A stretch of DNA of 64,000 nucleotides, taken from positions 2,739,001 through 2,803,000 of the forward strand of contig NZ_CP060780.1 of the NCBI RefSeq assembly GCF_014489495.1. The letters are read 5' to 3'. The translations under genes and the position numbers were made by a program. Source of the DNA: Sphingomonas daechungensis. Its GTDB lineage: Bacteria; Pseudomonadota; Alphaproteobacteria; Sphingomonadales; Sphingomonadaceae. Below are positions 45,192 through 54,540 of the stretch, one piece after another; the stretch's first letter is position 1, and each line of letters begins with the position of its first letter. The notes beneath the pieces are model-generated. The model did no database searches. It saw nothing but the letters and a program-made list of their open reading frames with translations, and was not told where the DNA came from.

Positions 45192-46231
45192 CTATGGCAG
45201 CGGCGCCAGTTTCACTTGGCTGCCTGTCCGGCTGCTGTCGTAAACGGCATGGGCAATCTGCACCGCGCGCATTCCGTCCGCGCCCATTGCGATGCGACCG
45301 GAACCTTGCTGACCCGCGGCGGCAGCGGCGAAATCGTCGAACTCCTCGACGAAGGCCTGGATGACCGTGCTCTGCCAACCCGGATTTTCTCACGGATGAT
45401 CGATTCCGGATAAAATTTCCGCTCGACCGACTTGGAGCCGCCTGGCTTGTCCATGCGGATGACGGTGGCGAACATCGGCGCGTAATAAGCCTTGGCCATG
45501 CCGCGATCGCCGTATGCTTCGATGTGGAAGCGATAGCCTTTCCACTCGTCCCAGCTGGCTTCGATCGAGGCGGCCACGCCATCTTCGCTCTTGAGTAGAG
45601 CCATGGCTTCGTCCTCGACATCCAGGCCCCAGACCCGGTGCAGGGCTTGCCCGAACACTTCGGTCGGATCGCCTACGATGTAGCGCACGAGGTCGACGAT
45701 GTGGGTGCCGTTGTCCATCAACGCGCCGCCACCCATCACGGCATGGTCGTACATCCATGGCGCCTTGAACTCGCCAAGCCCGCCGTGGCCGGCATAGGCG
45801 CGGACATGGCTGAGACGGCCGATGTCGCCGGACATGACCGCGTCGCGGACAACCTTCAGCGCCGGGAAATAGCGCTGGTTGTAGCCGACAGTCAGAAGGG
45901 TCCCGGCCGCCTTCGCCGCCTTGATCATTCGCTCGCAAGCGTCGGGGGTTGCCGCCATCGGCTTTTCAACGAGCGCATGCTTGCCAGCCTTGGCGGCAGC
46001 AACGGCGAGCGCTTCGTGGAACTGCGGCGGGGTCGAAATGAGCACCGCCTCGACGTCGGGGGACTCGATCAGTGCTTCGACCGTCGGATGGAAGGTCGCG
46101 GATGACGCAAGGCTGCGGGCACGCGCCTCGTCCAGGTCATGCACAGCTGTCAGCGAACAGCTCTTCGAGCGCTCCAGCGCGGATGCGCGGATCGCGCCGA
46201 TTGCGCCTGCGCCGATCAGTCCGAACTTCAT
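45192..46231 (-). CDS. Gfo/Idh/MocA-family sugar oxidoreductase (one frameshift)
   Basis: About 346 residues from ATG 46231. The NAD-binding start is MKFGLIGAGAIGAIRASALE, the catalytic motif HALVEKPMAATPDACERMI (E-K-P) and the substrate block MGGGALMDNGTHIVDLVRYI. One A is missing in the run at 45385-45388; the restored frame continues NPGWQSTVIQAFVEEFDDFA and ends KLAPLP at the TAG 45192-45194. It would oxidise or reduce a sugar or nucleotide sugar in the cytoplasm. Confidence 0.88.
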
Positions 46232-46287
46232 GTTTCCCCCGAAATCTGAAAGTGGAAGTTGATGGCACCGGCTGCCCGGCGCCGATC

Positions 46288-47217
46288 CTACTCGATGCGT
46301 GCCAAGGCGTCGCCTGGCCCGAAGATCGCTCCGTAGCTTTCGCCGATCGCCCAGATGATGATGAAGGTCGAAAGCGATGGGAGCGCGCGAATGAATTCGC
46401 GTTGCAGTCCCTTCTTCGCAATCGCGCGGGTCATCCGGTAGAAGAGGATCGGCGGGAGCGCGAGCGACGCGACCCCGGCGGCGAGGCGCTTGGCCATGCC
46501 CGCATTCTGGAACCGCAGGCCGGCATAATAGCGCGAGTAGATGAAGCGCTGCGCCATGAAGAGGCGCCACGAGAACTTCTTCTTGTGGAACATGGCGAGC
46601 TGGTTGCTCGAATAGAACGTAGGGCCGTCGGCAACGAGGCCGGGATGCAGTGTCGTTTCCCAGAAACCGCTGCGCAGCCGCTCACGATCGGCCTCTTCCA
46701 GCACGGAGCGGCGGTAGGCGACGTTCATGCCCGGCAAGGCGTCGGTCATGCCTTCGACAACCGGCGGCGAAAAGAAACTGTATTCGCAAATGAAGGTCGC
46801 CCAATCGAGGCCACGGTCGCAAACGCCGTTGACCACGCTTCCACCGACCGCGACGAGATCGTCGTCTCCCTTGGCGAAGGCCTCGCGGACTCTTCCGGCC
46901 CAGCCGGGGCTCGGAACGCAATGATCCTCGGTGACGGCAACGATCGAACCCGAAGTCTGGTCGAAGGCCTGCAGCCGCATTTCCGGCAGCGTCATGTCGG
47001 ACGGACAAGGTACCAGGCGGACGTGCGGATGCTCTTTGCGGATGCGGTCGCTGATCCCGTCCTGCAGCCGGTCCGCGATGACAATCTCGACCGGCGCTCC
47101 ACTCTCCTTCTCGTCGAGCGCGGCGATGGTTTCGAGGACGCGATCGCCGTCCTCGGTGCTGACCCGGCCGAGAACGACCGACAAGGTCCAATCGTCTGAA
47201 ACTGCTGCCTTATTCAT
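46288..47217 (-). CDS. Glycosyltransferase family 2-like protein, paralogue of 47373-48299
   Basis: About 309 residues from ATG 47217; a TTG at 47229 is also possible. The GT-A-type core is WTLSVVLGRVSTEDGDRV, IVIADRLQDGI and VAVTEDHCVPSPGWAGRVRE. LPGMNVAYRRSVLEEADRER and the hydrophobic C-terminus come after it. The usual D-x-D is replaced by E-D-H. The divergent neighbour shares E-D-H, P-GWA, NGV-D and N-VAYRR-like motifs and the same length, so the two arose by duplication. Confidence 0.8.
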   Translation of the reverse strand: MNKAAVSDDWTLSVVLGRVSTEDGDRVLETIAALDEKESGAPVEIVIADRLQDGISDRIRKEHPHVRLVPCPSDMTLPEMRLQAFDQTSGSIVAVTEDHCVPSPGWAGRVREAFAKGDDDLVAVGGSVVNGVCDRGLDWATFICEYSFFSPPVVEGMTDALPGMNVAYRRSVLEEADRERLRSGFWETTLHPGLVADGPTFYSSNQLAMFHKKKFSWRLFMAQRFIYSRYYAGLRFQNAGMAKRLAAGVASLALPPILFYRMTRAIAKKGLQREFIRALPSLSTFIIIWAIGESYGAIFGPGDALARIE

Positions 47218-47372
47218 CCGGATTTCCAAGAAGCGACCTGTTTCAAGGCTGATAGCCGTCCGTCGCGCTGCCTTTCAATGGCAACGACCAATGTGTCTCG
47301 CTCTGATGCAGCCGCGGATCATCCCGTCACGGCCGATTGACGCTCCTCACGCAGGCAAACTACGTCCCTGCA

Positions 47373-48299
47373 ATGAGCGCTTCCCCTCAGCTGTCGGTGA
47401 TCGTTGGATTTTCCAGCGATACGATCGCCCCGGTCGCGCGCGCCGGCTATCTGGCGGAATGCCTCGGGGCCCTTGCGGAGCAGGCCGATCCTCCAACGAT
47501 GGAGATTATCGTCGCGCACCACGAGCCGATCGAGGGCTCGATGCGGTCAAGGCGCGCTTTTCGGACGTTCGTTTCCTTTCGACGCCAGACGTCGTGAAAC
47601 GCGTCGGTGGACGCGAGCACCATGACGTCCCGCGAGGTCGCGCGATCGCGGCCGCGACCGGTGAACTGATCGGCTTGCTCGAAGATCACGAACTCCCCGA
47701 CCCCGGTGGGCTGCAAGCGTGGTCGAGGCGCACCGCCGACCCGACGCCGGAATTGGCGGAGCCATCGAGAACGGCGTGGACAGAGCGCTCAACTGGGCCG
47801 TCTATTTCTGCGACTTCGGCCGCTATCAGAACCCGGTGCCGGCCGGTGCATCCGCGTTCGCTTCGGACGCCAACGTGACCTACAAGCGCGCCGACCTCGA
47901 CCTCGTCCGCGAAAGCTGGAAGGGCGCCTATCGCGAGGTTCCGGTCAACGACGCCTTGCGGGCGCTCGGCAAGACGATCTCCCTCGATCCGACCATGGTC
48001 GTTTATCAGAACCGGCACGCCCTGACCTTCGGCGAGGCGCTGCGTGAGCGATATTCCTGGGGCCGCTCGTACGGCGCCACCCGCGTAACCTGGCTGACGA
48101 CGCCCAAGCGGCTCGCGTACACGGCGCTCGCCCCAGTATTGCCGGCACTCTTGCTGCTCAGAATGGGGCGCAGAGCATGGCAGCGGAAACGTCATTTCGG
48201 CAATTTCCTCCGGGCCGTCCCTTCATCGTCCCCTTGCTGATGGCATGGAGCTTCGGAGAGATGGCGGGCTATCTCGCGCCGCAGCGGGTGAACGGGTGA
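47373..48299 (+). CDS. Glycosyltransferase family 2-like protein (three frameshifts)
   Basis: About 309 residues from ATG 47373 (MSASPQLSVIVGFSSDT) after restoring one base at each of 47534-47536, 47705-47706 and 48219-48221. In the restored frame it shows IIVAHHEPIEGLDAVKARFS, LLEDHELPDPGWAASVVEAH, IENGVDRALNWAVYFCDFG and DANVTYKRADLDLV. It ends GYLAPQRVNG at the TGA 48297-48299, three bases before the next ATG. Paralogue of the divergent gene at 46288. Without correction it appears as three fragments. Confidence 0.78.
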
Positions 48300-48301
48300 G
48301 A

Positions 48302-49497
48302 ATGGCCGACGCACCGCTTCACATTTGCGTCGACGCGACGAGCTGGGTGAACGACCGCGGCTTCGGGCGCTTCACGCGCGAAATCCTGAAGGCGCTGCTC
48401 TCCAGGGACACTGGGTTTCAGTACACCCTTTTGTTCGACCAGCTTCCGGAGGAGGACTTGCCGGAGAGCGCCAAAGTTCTCACCGCGCGCACGGACCTGG
48501 GTCTGAACCAGTCCGCGGTCGGCAGCTCGGCACGATCGCCCGGCTATTTCCTGAAGATGGCGCGGCTGGCGAAGTCCGTCCCGTACGACGTCTTCTTCTT
48601 CCCGACGCTCTATTCCTATTTTCCACTGCTGCAGAGGAAGCCAACGGTCGTCTGCTATCACGACGCGACGGCCGAGCGCTTTCCGCAACTGCTGTTTCCG
48701 ACCAAGACCAACCACTGGCTGTGGCAGGCGAAAACGGCCCTTGCCCGACTGCAGACGACCCGAGCCATGACGGTTTCCGAGACATCCGCACGGGACCTCG
48801 AGACGATTCATCGCTTCCCGAAAGAGCGCATCGACGTCGTCACGGAAGCCGCAGACGACGCCTTCCGGATCATCGACGATCCTGCGCTGCGTGGCAGTGA
48901 GCGGACGCTTCACGGGATCCCGGCTGACGCGAGGGTGCTCGTGCACGTCGGCGGCATGAACGCCCACAAGAACATCCTCGGACTTCTGAAAGCCCTGCCG
49001 AAGATCATTGCGGCCGAGCCGAGGACGCATTTGGCGCTGGTTGGCGATACGTCGGGCAAGGGCTTCTGGGACAATGTCGGTGAGCTCAAAGCCTTTATCG
49101 CGGCAACACCGCCGCTTTCCGCCCACGTCCACTTCACCGGCTACATCAGCGATCCCGATCTGGCGAAACTGCTGAATGCCGCCGACGCTTTGGTCTTCCC
49201 GTCCCTTTGGGAAGGGTTCGGCTTGCCGGCGGTCGAGGCGATGTCGTGCGGCATTCCGGTCTTGGCAAGCAGCCGGGTGGAAGCCTGCCGGAGGTGGTGG
49301 GTGATGGGGGGTTGTTGTTCGAGCCCGAAGATCCCGACGCGATTGCTGCCTGCGTCATCGGATTCCTCCATGACGACAAGCTGCGGGCGCAGTTGACCAG
49401 GAATGCAATCGAGCGGGCGAAGCTGTTCAGCTGGTCGCGCGGCGCGGAGCTTGCCGAGGATTCATTCCGGCGCTGCTACTCAGACGCGCAGCGCTAG
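48302..49497 (+). CDS. Glycosyltransferase, family 4 (one frameshift)
   Basis: About 398 residues from ATG 48302. The N-terminal half is LHICVDATSWVNDRGFGRFT. The donor-binding half is VLVHVGGMNAHKNILGLLKA, with the EX7E motif FPSLWEGFGLPAVEAMSCGI. A base is missing at GGG 49275-49277; the restored frame continues GGSLPEVVGDGGLLFEPEDP and ends at 49497. A retaining GT-B transferase adding a sugar to the lipid-linked repeat unit. It is coupled to the GT2 gene before it and stops two bases before the convergent GT2. Confidence 0.88.
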
Positions 49498-49499
49498 CC

Positions 49500-50549
49500 T
49501 TACAACTTGGAAGCGGACGTACCGCTCGGACTCGACGCACCGACGCTGGAGCCCAACCCTCGCGCCAGCCTTGCCAGCCGAAGCTCAGCCATCGTGAAAA
49601 CGTAGGTCAGCGGAGAATAGCAGTGGTAGCACCAGTGCATCAGCACCGCGACGGCGAACTGGCCGAAGGATAGCCGCCGGAAGAGGAATGAGAAGAATTC
49701 CCGGTTCGCAAACAGATAAGCGAGACCCGTCGCCAACCCGAGAAGCGCGATCACCGGCTTGAAGAGCCCGGCGAAGAGCAGCACCGGCGTAATCAGCGCG
49801 AGCATCGCCTTGACCTGTTCGGCACGCGTGAGATTGAGGTCGCGGCCAGCTTCCGGCCGCTCATTCAGCATGACCGTCCAGGGTCGCGCACGGCGCATGA
49901 CGTCGGTATGCCAAACGCGCCACAGGCTCCAATCCTTGCAATGCTTACCGAGCGCGGCCGGGACGAGCCGGATTCGATTGCCACCGGCGATCACCCGCAT
50001 CCCGAGTTCAACATCCTCGACGCTCGGGTAGCGGAAGCGCTCGGCGTCATAGCCGCCAAACTGCAGAAACACGTCGCGGCGCATCAGGCCGATGCCGGAC
50101 CAGAAGGTCGTTGCGTCACGGTTGCCGCGCTGATGGATGAAGTGGTGCCGGAGGTTCGCGTAGAGGCTGGTCGCACGGAGCGATCTCGGCGTGTCGTCGT
50201 AGGATCCGAACGCGCCGACCGCCCCATTGGCCTGCATGTCCTCGATCAGTCGCCTCAGGCAGTCCGGAGCAACGACGACATCCGCGTCGACGAACCACAG
50301 CAGCTCGGAAGTCGCGGCGGCGGCCGCGGCATTTCGCGCCAGTGCCGGCCCCTTCGGACTTCCATTATTCTTGAGGATGGTGACTCCAGCATCGCGAGCG
50401 ATCTGCTCGGTCCCGTCTGTTGCCCCGTCGATGTAGACCAGCACTTCCGCTGGCTCGACGGTCATGCCCTTCAGCGCCTGGAGGCAGTCGCCCAGCGTCG
50501 CTTCCGCATTATGGGCGGGAACGATGACGGAGACGGACGGAACGCCCAC
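49500..50549 (-). CDS. Glycosyltransferase, family 2 with C-terminal helices
   Basis: About 349 residues from GTG 50549 (MGVPSVSVIVPAHNAEATLG), which follows the flavoprotein stop by five bases. EVLVYIDGATDGTEQIAR, LLWFVDADVVVAPDCLRRL (D-x-D) and the acceptor region YPSVEDVELGMRVIAGG define the GT2 fold. Two to three hydrophobic segments near the C-terminus (residues about 250-320) suggest membrane attachment. The end KL follows a Ser/Gly-rich tail. It is paired with the flavoprotein in a two-gene operon. Confidence 0.88.
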   Translation of the reverse strand: MGVPSVSVIVPAHNAEATLGDCLQALKGMTVEPAEVLVYIDGATDGTEQIARDAGVTILKNNGSPKGPALARNAAAAAATSELLWFVDADVVVAPDCLRRLIEDMQANGAVGAFGSYDDTPRSLRATSLYANLRHHFIHQRGNRDATTFWSGIGLMRRDVFLQFGGYDAERFRYPSVEDVELGMRVIAGGNRIRLVPAALGKHCKDWSLWRVWHTDVMRRARPWTVMLNERPEAGRDLNLTRAEQVKAMLALITPVLLFAGLFKPVIALLGLATGLAYLFANREFFSFLFRRLSFGQFAVAVLMHWCYHCYSPLTYVFTMAELRLARLARGLGSSVGASSPSGTSASKL

Positions 50550-50554
50550 GGCAC

Positions 50555-52075
50555 TCAGGCCGCGGCGAACTGGGCAGGCCGGTTGCTTTCCGCCGGCGCC
50601 GCTTCGGCGGCCTTGTCCCGGTCCGAAGCGATCTCGAATTCCTCGTGATACGAGCGCTCGACGTTGACGGCCCAAAGGTCGTTCTTAGCACCGTAGATAT
50701 TGTCGACCGCCAGCATTGCCGTCAGCATCGAGTGATCCTGGTTGTTATAGCGATGCATGCCGTTGCGGCCGACCACCTGCAAATTGTCGAAATTGCCGAG
50801 CCAGTCGCGGATGATGGCCAAAGCGTCCTGATAGTCGCCGTCGTAAACCGGATAGGCCTTCGGCTGGCGGATCACCGTGCCGTCGACGACGTCGCTGGCC
50901 TTGGCGAGACCGAGATGCTCGAGCTCCGCGGCGGCCTGCTTGATCAGGACGGCGTTGTCGGTTTTCCACATCGTGTCCGTGTCGTTGACGAAATACTCCA
51001 TGCCGATGCTCGACCGGTTCGGCTCCGGGATCATTTCTTCCGACCAGGACCGGAAATTCTGGATGCGGCCGACCTCGACCTCCGGACTGTGGACGTAAAT
51101 CCAGTTGTCGGGGAACAGGTCCTCGCCCTTGAGGATCAGGGTAACGATGAGAAAGTCGCGATAGCGCAGCGTGCGCGCAGCGACCTGCACTTCGGCCGGC
51201 GCCGGCGGATCCATCGCCAGGATGAGTTCGGAAATCGGCATCGACGAAATGAACTGGTCGGCCTCGAGGCGATACGGTTTCGCGCCCTCCTCGTTGGGAG
51301 TCACTTCCATGGCCGTGACGTGGTGATCGTCGCGATAGATTCGCGTCGCCCGCGAATTCATCCGGACTTCGCCGCCCTTCTCCTCGACACGGTCGCGGAA
51401 CGTCTCCCACATCATGCCCGGCCCGAGGCGCGGGTAGTCGAAGGCGCCGATCAGGCTGGCGGTGTCGTTCGATCCGCTAATCGCGTTCCACACCGCCTTG
51501 CGCAGCGAGAGATTCTGGATGCGCTGGGCGGCCCAGTCTGCACGGATCGACGTGCAGGGAATGCCCCAAACCTTCTCCGTGTAAGCCTTGAAGAAGTGCC
51601 AGAAGAGGCGGCCGCCAAAGCGATTGGTAACCCACTGCTCGAAATTCTCTTCCTCGACGTGCGGGCGAACTTTCCACTTCAGGTAGCTCAGCATGATCCG
51701 CGCGGATTCGTAAATGCCCATGTTGTTGAGGGCGTTGAACATTTTCAGCGGGTAGGCGAAATATTTGCCGCGGTAATAAATGCGGCTCATTCGCGGGCGA
51801 CGCAGGAAGTCGTTCGGTAGGACTTCCTTCCACAATTTCTCGACCGGCTTCACCTTGGTGAAGAAGCGGTGTCCGCCAATGTCGAACCGATAGCCCTTGT
51901 AGACCTCGGTGCGGGCGATGCCTCCGACTTGCGAAGATTCTTCGAGCACGATGGGGTGGCTGGAGCCATGCTTTTGCAGACAATAGGCCGCGGTGAGGCC
52001 GGCTGGGCCGCCGCCAATAATGGCCACGGACTGAGCTTCCGGCTGAAGTCGCAGACGATTGTCGTAGCTATTCAT
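50555..52075 (-). CDS. FAD-dependent oxidoreductase, UDP-galactopyranose mutase-like (paralogue)
   Basis: A 506-residue flavoprotein from ATG 52075. SVAIIGGGPAGLTAAYCLQK is the dinucleotide fold. FDIGGHRFFTKVKPVEKLWK, AYTEKVWGIPCTSIRADWAA and the C-terminal VVGRNGMHRYNNQDHSMLTA are typical of the UGM/protoporphyrinogen-oxidase-like enzymes of exopolysaccharide loci. It shares layout with the protein encoded at 25831-27246 but is clearly divergent. Substrate unknown, presumably an NDP-sugar or lipid-linked sugar. The C-terminal 25 residues are low-complexity. Confidence 0.87.
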   Translation of the reverse strand: MNSYDNRLRLQPEAQSVAIIGGGPAGLTAAYCLQKHGSSHPIVLEESSQVGGIARTEVYKGYRFDIGGHRFFTKVKPVEKLWKEVLPNDFLRRPRMSRIYYRGKYFAYPLKMFNALNNMGIYESARIMLSYLKWKVRPHVEEENFEQWVTNRFGGRLFWHFFKAYTEKVWGIPCTSIRADWAAQRIQNLSLRKAVWNAISGSNDTASLIGAFDYPRLGPGMMWETFRDRVEEKGGEVRMNSRATRIYRDDHHVTAMEVTPNEEGAKPYRLEADQFISSMPISELILAMDPPAPAEVQVAARTLRYRDFLIVTLILKGEDLFPDNWIYVHSPEVEVGRIQNFRSWSEEMIPEPNRSSIGMEYFVNDTDTMWKTDNAVLIKQAAAELEHLGLAKASDVVDGTVIRQPKAYPVYDGDYQDALAIIRDWLGNFDNLQVVGRNGMHRYNNQDHSMLTAMLAVDNIYGAKNDLWAVNVERSYHEEFEIASDRDKAAEAAPAESNRPAQFAAA

Positions 52076-52344
52076 CTATTCCCCGGGGCCGGCCGCTCAC
52101 CGCACATCCGTGATTCCAGCAGGAGTCGTGCAGGCGCTATTTCTACATTAACTTTCGATAGGAAAACGATATTCTACCCGCTCCCGGAGTCAATGGTTTC
52201 AGAGACTTGGTGTCCCGAATTGACACGCGTGAAAGGGGGAGCTGCGAGCTCGAAGGCCTCGCAAATGACGAGGCAGTTCAAGGGGTTTTTACCGACATCG
52301 CGACGTTGATGGCGACCTGGAGAGCTTCCCGCTCCAGCGGATGA
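52076..52344. other. Intergenic region between flavoprotein and tRNA-Ser
   Basis: No gene is seen in about 270 bases. On the minus strand it should hold the promoter of the flavoprotein gene. TTAACTTTCG at about 52147-52156 repeats a 10-base string found before the PEP-CTERM gene (16302-16311). CTGGAG/CTCCAG (52317-52337) forms a small hairpin after the tRNA, a possible tRNA terminator without a T-tract. Confidence 0.35.
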
Positions 52345-52434
<90 letters not shown>

Positions 52435-52600
52435 GCATTTCATGAAGGCGCTGACCGGACGATGCCGGCTGGGCGGTCGCGCCTCTAGCAAGGCCCATCC
52501 CGCTTGCCTAGACGCCTTGTGGAAACTGATGCGATCCCTAGATTGAAGCCATGTCGCACGTCGAACGTTTTCCAGAAGTGAACTCTGCCCTCCCCCGATC

Positions 52601-52923
52601 ATGCCGAAGGCCCGCTTCGGTATCGGCGACTTGGTGCGCCACCGCCTGTTCGATTTCCGCGGCGTGATCTTCGACGTCGATCCGACCTTCGCCAACACCG
52701 AGGAATGGTACGAGGCCATCCCCGAGGACCTGCGCCCGTCGAAGGACCAGCCTTTCTATCACCTGCTCGCCGAGAATGCCGAGCAGAGCTACGTCGCCTA
52801 CGTCAGTCAGCAGAACCTGATCCACGACGAGAGCGAGGAGCCGATCGACCACCCCGCGATCGAGGCTTATTTCAACGGTTTCAACGAGGGCGCTACCAGC
52901 TCCGTCCGGAGCACCGGCACTAG
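52601..52923 (+). CDS. hspQ: HspQ/YccV-type hemimethylated-DNA-binding protein (one frameshift)
   Basis: About 107 residues from ATG 52601 ([20 protein letters not shown]). [40 protein letters not shown] and [12 protein letters not shown] are diagnostic of HspQ. The C-terminus breaks at GGG 52888-52890; with one G restored it ends [10 protein letters not shown] at TAG 52921-52923, the normal family end. HspQ proteins bind hemimethylated DNA and also act as Lon protease modulators under heat stress. It lies 166 bases from the tRNA, on the opposite strand. Confidence 0.92.
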
Positions 52924-52934
52924 AATCAAGCCCG

Positions 52935-53030
52935 ATGCGGTTGACAGCCCAAGGTCGCTGCCATAGGCGGCAGCCTTTCGCGCGAGGGCCTGCCCGGACG
53001 CGCGTCCAGTTTTATAAGAGAAGTGAGCCA
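52935..53030 (+). promoter_or_regulatory. Leader and possible promoter of rplU-rpmA
   Basis: TTGACA at 52941-52946 is followed after 17 bases by the weak -10-like TAGGCG. A GCTGCC/GGCAGC hairpin (52957-52974) overlaps the -10 region. The ribosome site AAGAGAAG lies just before ATG 53031. A ribosomal-protein leader is expected here, but the assignment rests only on these short matches. Confidence 0.35.
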
Positions 53031-53530
53031 ATGTTCGCAGTCGTGCGCACGGGCGGTAAGCAATATCGCGTCACCGCCGGAGACAAGATCGTCGTCGAGA
53101 AACTCGCTGGCCAAGCCGGTGACAAGATCGACATCACCGACATCCTCCTCGCCGGGGAAGGCTCGGAGCTGAAGTCCGTCGCCGGTCTGATCGTCGGCGC
53201 CGAGATCGTCGCCCAGGCGAAGGGTGACAAGGTCACCGTCTTCAAGAAGCGCCGCCGGCACAATTACCGCCGCAAGGCGGGCCATCGCCAGAACCACACG
53301 ATCCTGAAGATCGTGTCGATCGGCGGCGAGAAGGCCAAGGCCGCGAAGCCGAAGGCGGAAGCCGCCCCGGCCGAGAAGCCGGCTGCTGCACCTGCGAAGG
53401 CGGAAGCCGCTCCGGCTGCCGAAGCTCCGGCCAAGAAGGCCGAGACGAAGGCAAAGACCGACAAGGCGCCGTCGACAAAGGATGCTGCACCTGCTAAGGC
53501 CGCAGCCAAGAAGGCCCTAAGGCCAAGTAA
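53031..53530 (+). CDS. rplU: 50S ribosomal protein L21 with Ala/Lys-rich extension (one frameshift)
   Basis: The first about 103 residues are a standard L21: [20 protein letters not shown], then [20 protein letters not shown] and TILKIVSI. A tail of about 60 residues, nearly all Ala, Lys, Pro and Glu, follows. One C is missing at CCC 53515-53517; the restored frame ends KAPKAK at TAA 53528-53530, 166 residues in all. Such basic tails occur in some alphaproteobacterial L21 proteins. First gene of the rplU-rpmA operon. Confidence 0.95.
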
Positions 53531-53564
53531 TCAACCGTTTAATTTATTCGGGTAGTACTTCCTC

Positions 53565-53837
53565 ATGGCACATAAAAAAGCAGGCGGTTCCAGCCGCAAC
53601 GGTCGCGACAGTGAGAGCAAGCGCCTCGGCGTGAAGCTTTTCGGCGGCCAAAGCGCGCGCGCCGGCAACATCATCGTTCGTCAACGCGGCACGAAGTGGC
53701 ACGCGGGCAATAACGTCGGCATGGGCAAGGACCACACGCTCTTCGCGCTTACCGACGGCTGTATTGCATTCCGCGATGGCAAACTCGGTCGCAAGTACGT
53801 GCACGTAATGCCGATTGCAGCCGAGGAAATCGCATAG
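53565..53837 (+). CDS. rpmA: 50S ribosomal protein L27
   Basis: A 90-residue protein with the L27 signatures [40 protein letters not shown] and [20 protein letters not shown]. It reaches the peptidyl-transferase centre of the ribosome with its N-terminus, which here begins with Met-Ala-His-Lys-Lys and needs no propeptide removal. It is 34 bases after rplU. A strong terminator follows. Confidence 0.98.
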   Translation: MAHKKAGGSSRNGRDSESKRLGVKLFGGQSARAGNIIVRQRGTKWHAGNNVGMGKDHTLFALTDGCIAFRDGKLGRKYVHVMPIAAEEIA

Positions 53838-53893
53838 GGGCTGGTCGATAAAGGGCCACCCCAGGAGGGGCCCCGGATCGACCGCAAGGTCAC

Positions 53894-53930
53894 AAGGGAG
53901 AAGAGGGAAGCCCCTCTTCTCCCTTTCTTT
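53894..53930 (+). terminator. Rho-independent terminator after rpmA
   Basis: A 14-bp perfect stem (53894-53907 with 53912-53925) with a four-base loop, immediately followed by the T-rich tract TCTTTTTCTTC. It is the clearest intrinsic terminator in the window. It closes the rplU-rpmA operon and separates it from the acetyltransferase gene. Confidence 0.92.
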
Positions 53931-53991
53931 TTCTTCTCCCGAAACAGTCACGGAGTGCCGCTAGGGCGCGCCGTGTGAAGGAGAAGAAGTG

Positions 53992-54540
53992 ATGTTCGCC
54001 AGGACTGAACGGCTGCTTCTGAGGCCCGGCTGGGCCGAGGACGCCCCGGCGCTAGCCGCTGCGATTGCCGACGAGATGATCGTCCGCAATCTCGCGACCG
54101 CGCCTTGGCCGTATCGCCTCCGCGATGCGGAAGCGTTCCTCGCGCAGCCGCGCGACCCGGTGCTGCCGTCCTTCCTGATCTTCGAACGGACGGGTGGCGC
54201 GCCGAACCTGGTCGGCTCTTGCGGACTTGGAAGGCGCCCGTCCGGCGCCGTTGAACTCGGTTACTGGATTTCCCGAGCATATTGGGGCCGCGGCTACGCC
54301 ACTGAAGCGGGCTTCGCGCTGATCGACATCGCCAAAGCTTTGGGCTTGCCGCAGCTGGAAGGATCGCATTTCCTCGACAATCCGGCATCCGGCCGGGTTC
54401 TCGAAAAACTGGGCTTCAGCCCGCTAGGAATCACAGCCCCACGGATCAGCTGCGCGCGCGGGACCGAGGCGCAGGCACGCCTGCTGCGTCTGGAATTGGT
54501 CGCAGATGCCGAGGAGGAGGAGGAAGCGCTAGCCGCTTAG
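53992..54540 (+). CDS. GNAT-family N-acetyltransferase
   Basis: A 182-residue protein from ATG 53992 with AAGGAG about eight bases upstream; GTG 53989 is an alternative. TERLLLRPGWAEDAPALAAA is the RimJ/RimL-type start. VELGYWISRAYWGRGYATEA carries the acetyl-CoA-binding (Q/R)-x-x-G-x-(A/G) motif, and LDNPASGRVLEKLGF the C-terminal signature. It acetylates protein N-termini or small molecules. In sphingomonads this gene often sits beside rpmA and obgE (from memory). Its stop overlaps the convergent gene. Confidence 0.88.
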   Translation: MFARTERLLLRPGWAEDAPALAAAIADEMIVRNLATAPWPYRLRDAEAFLAQPRDPVLPSFLIFERTGGAPNLVGSCGLGRRPSGAVELGYWISRAYWGRGYATEAGFALIDIAKALGLPQLEGSHFLDNPASGRVLEKLGFSPLGITAPRISCARGTEAQARLLRLELVADAEEEEEALAA

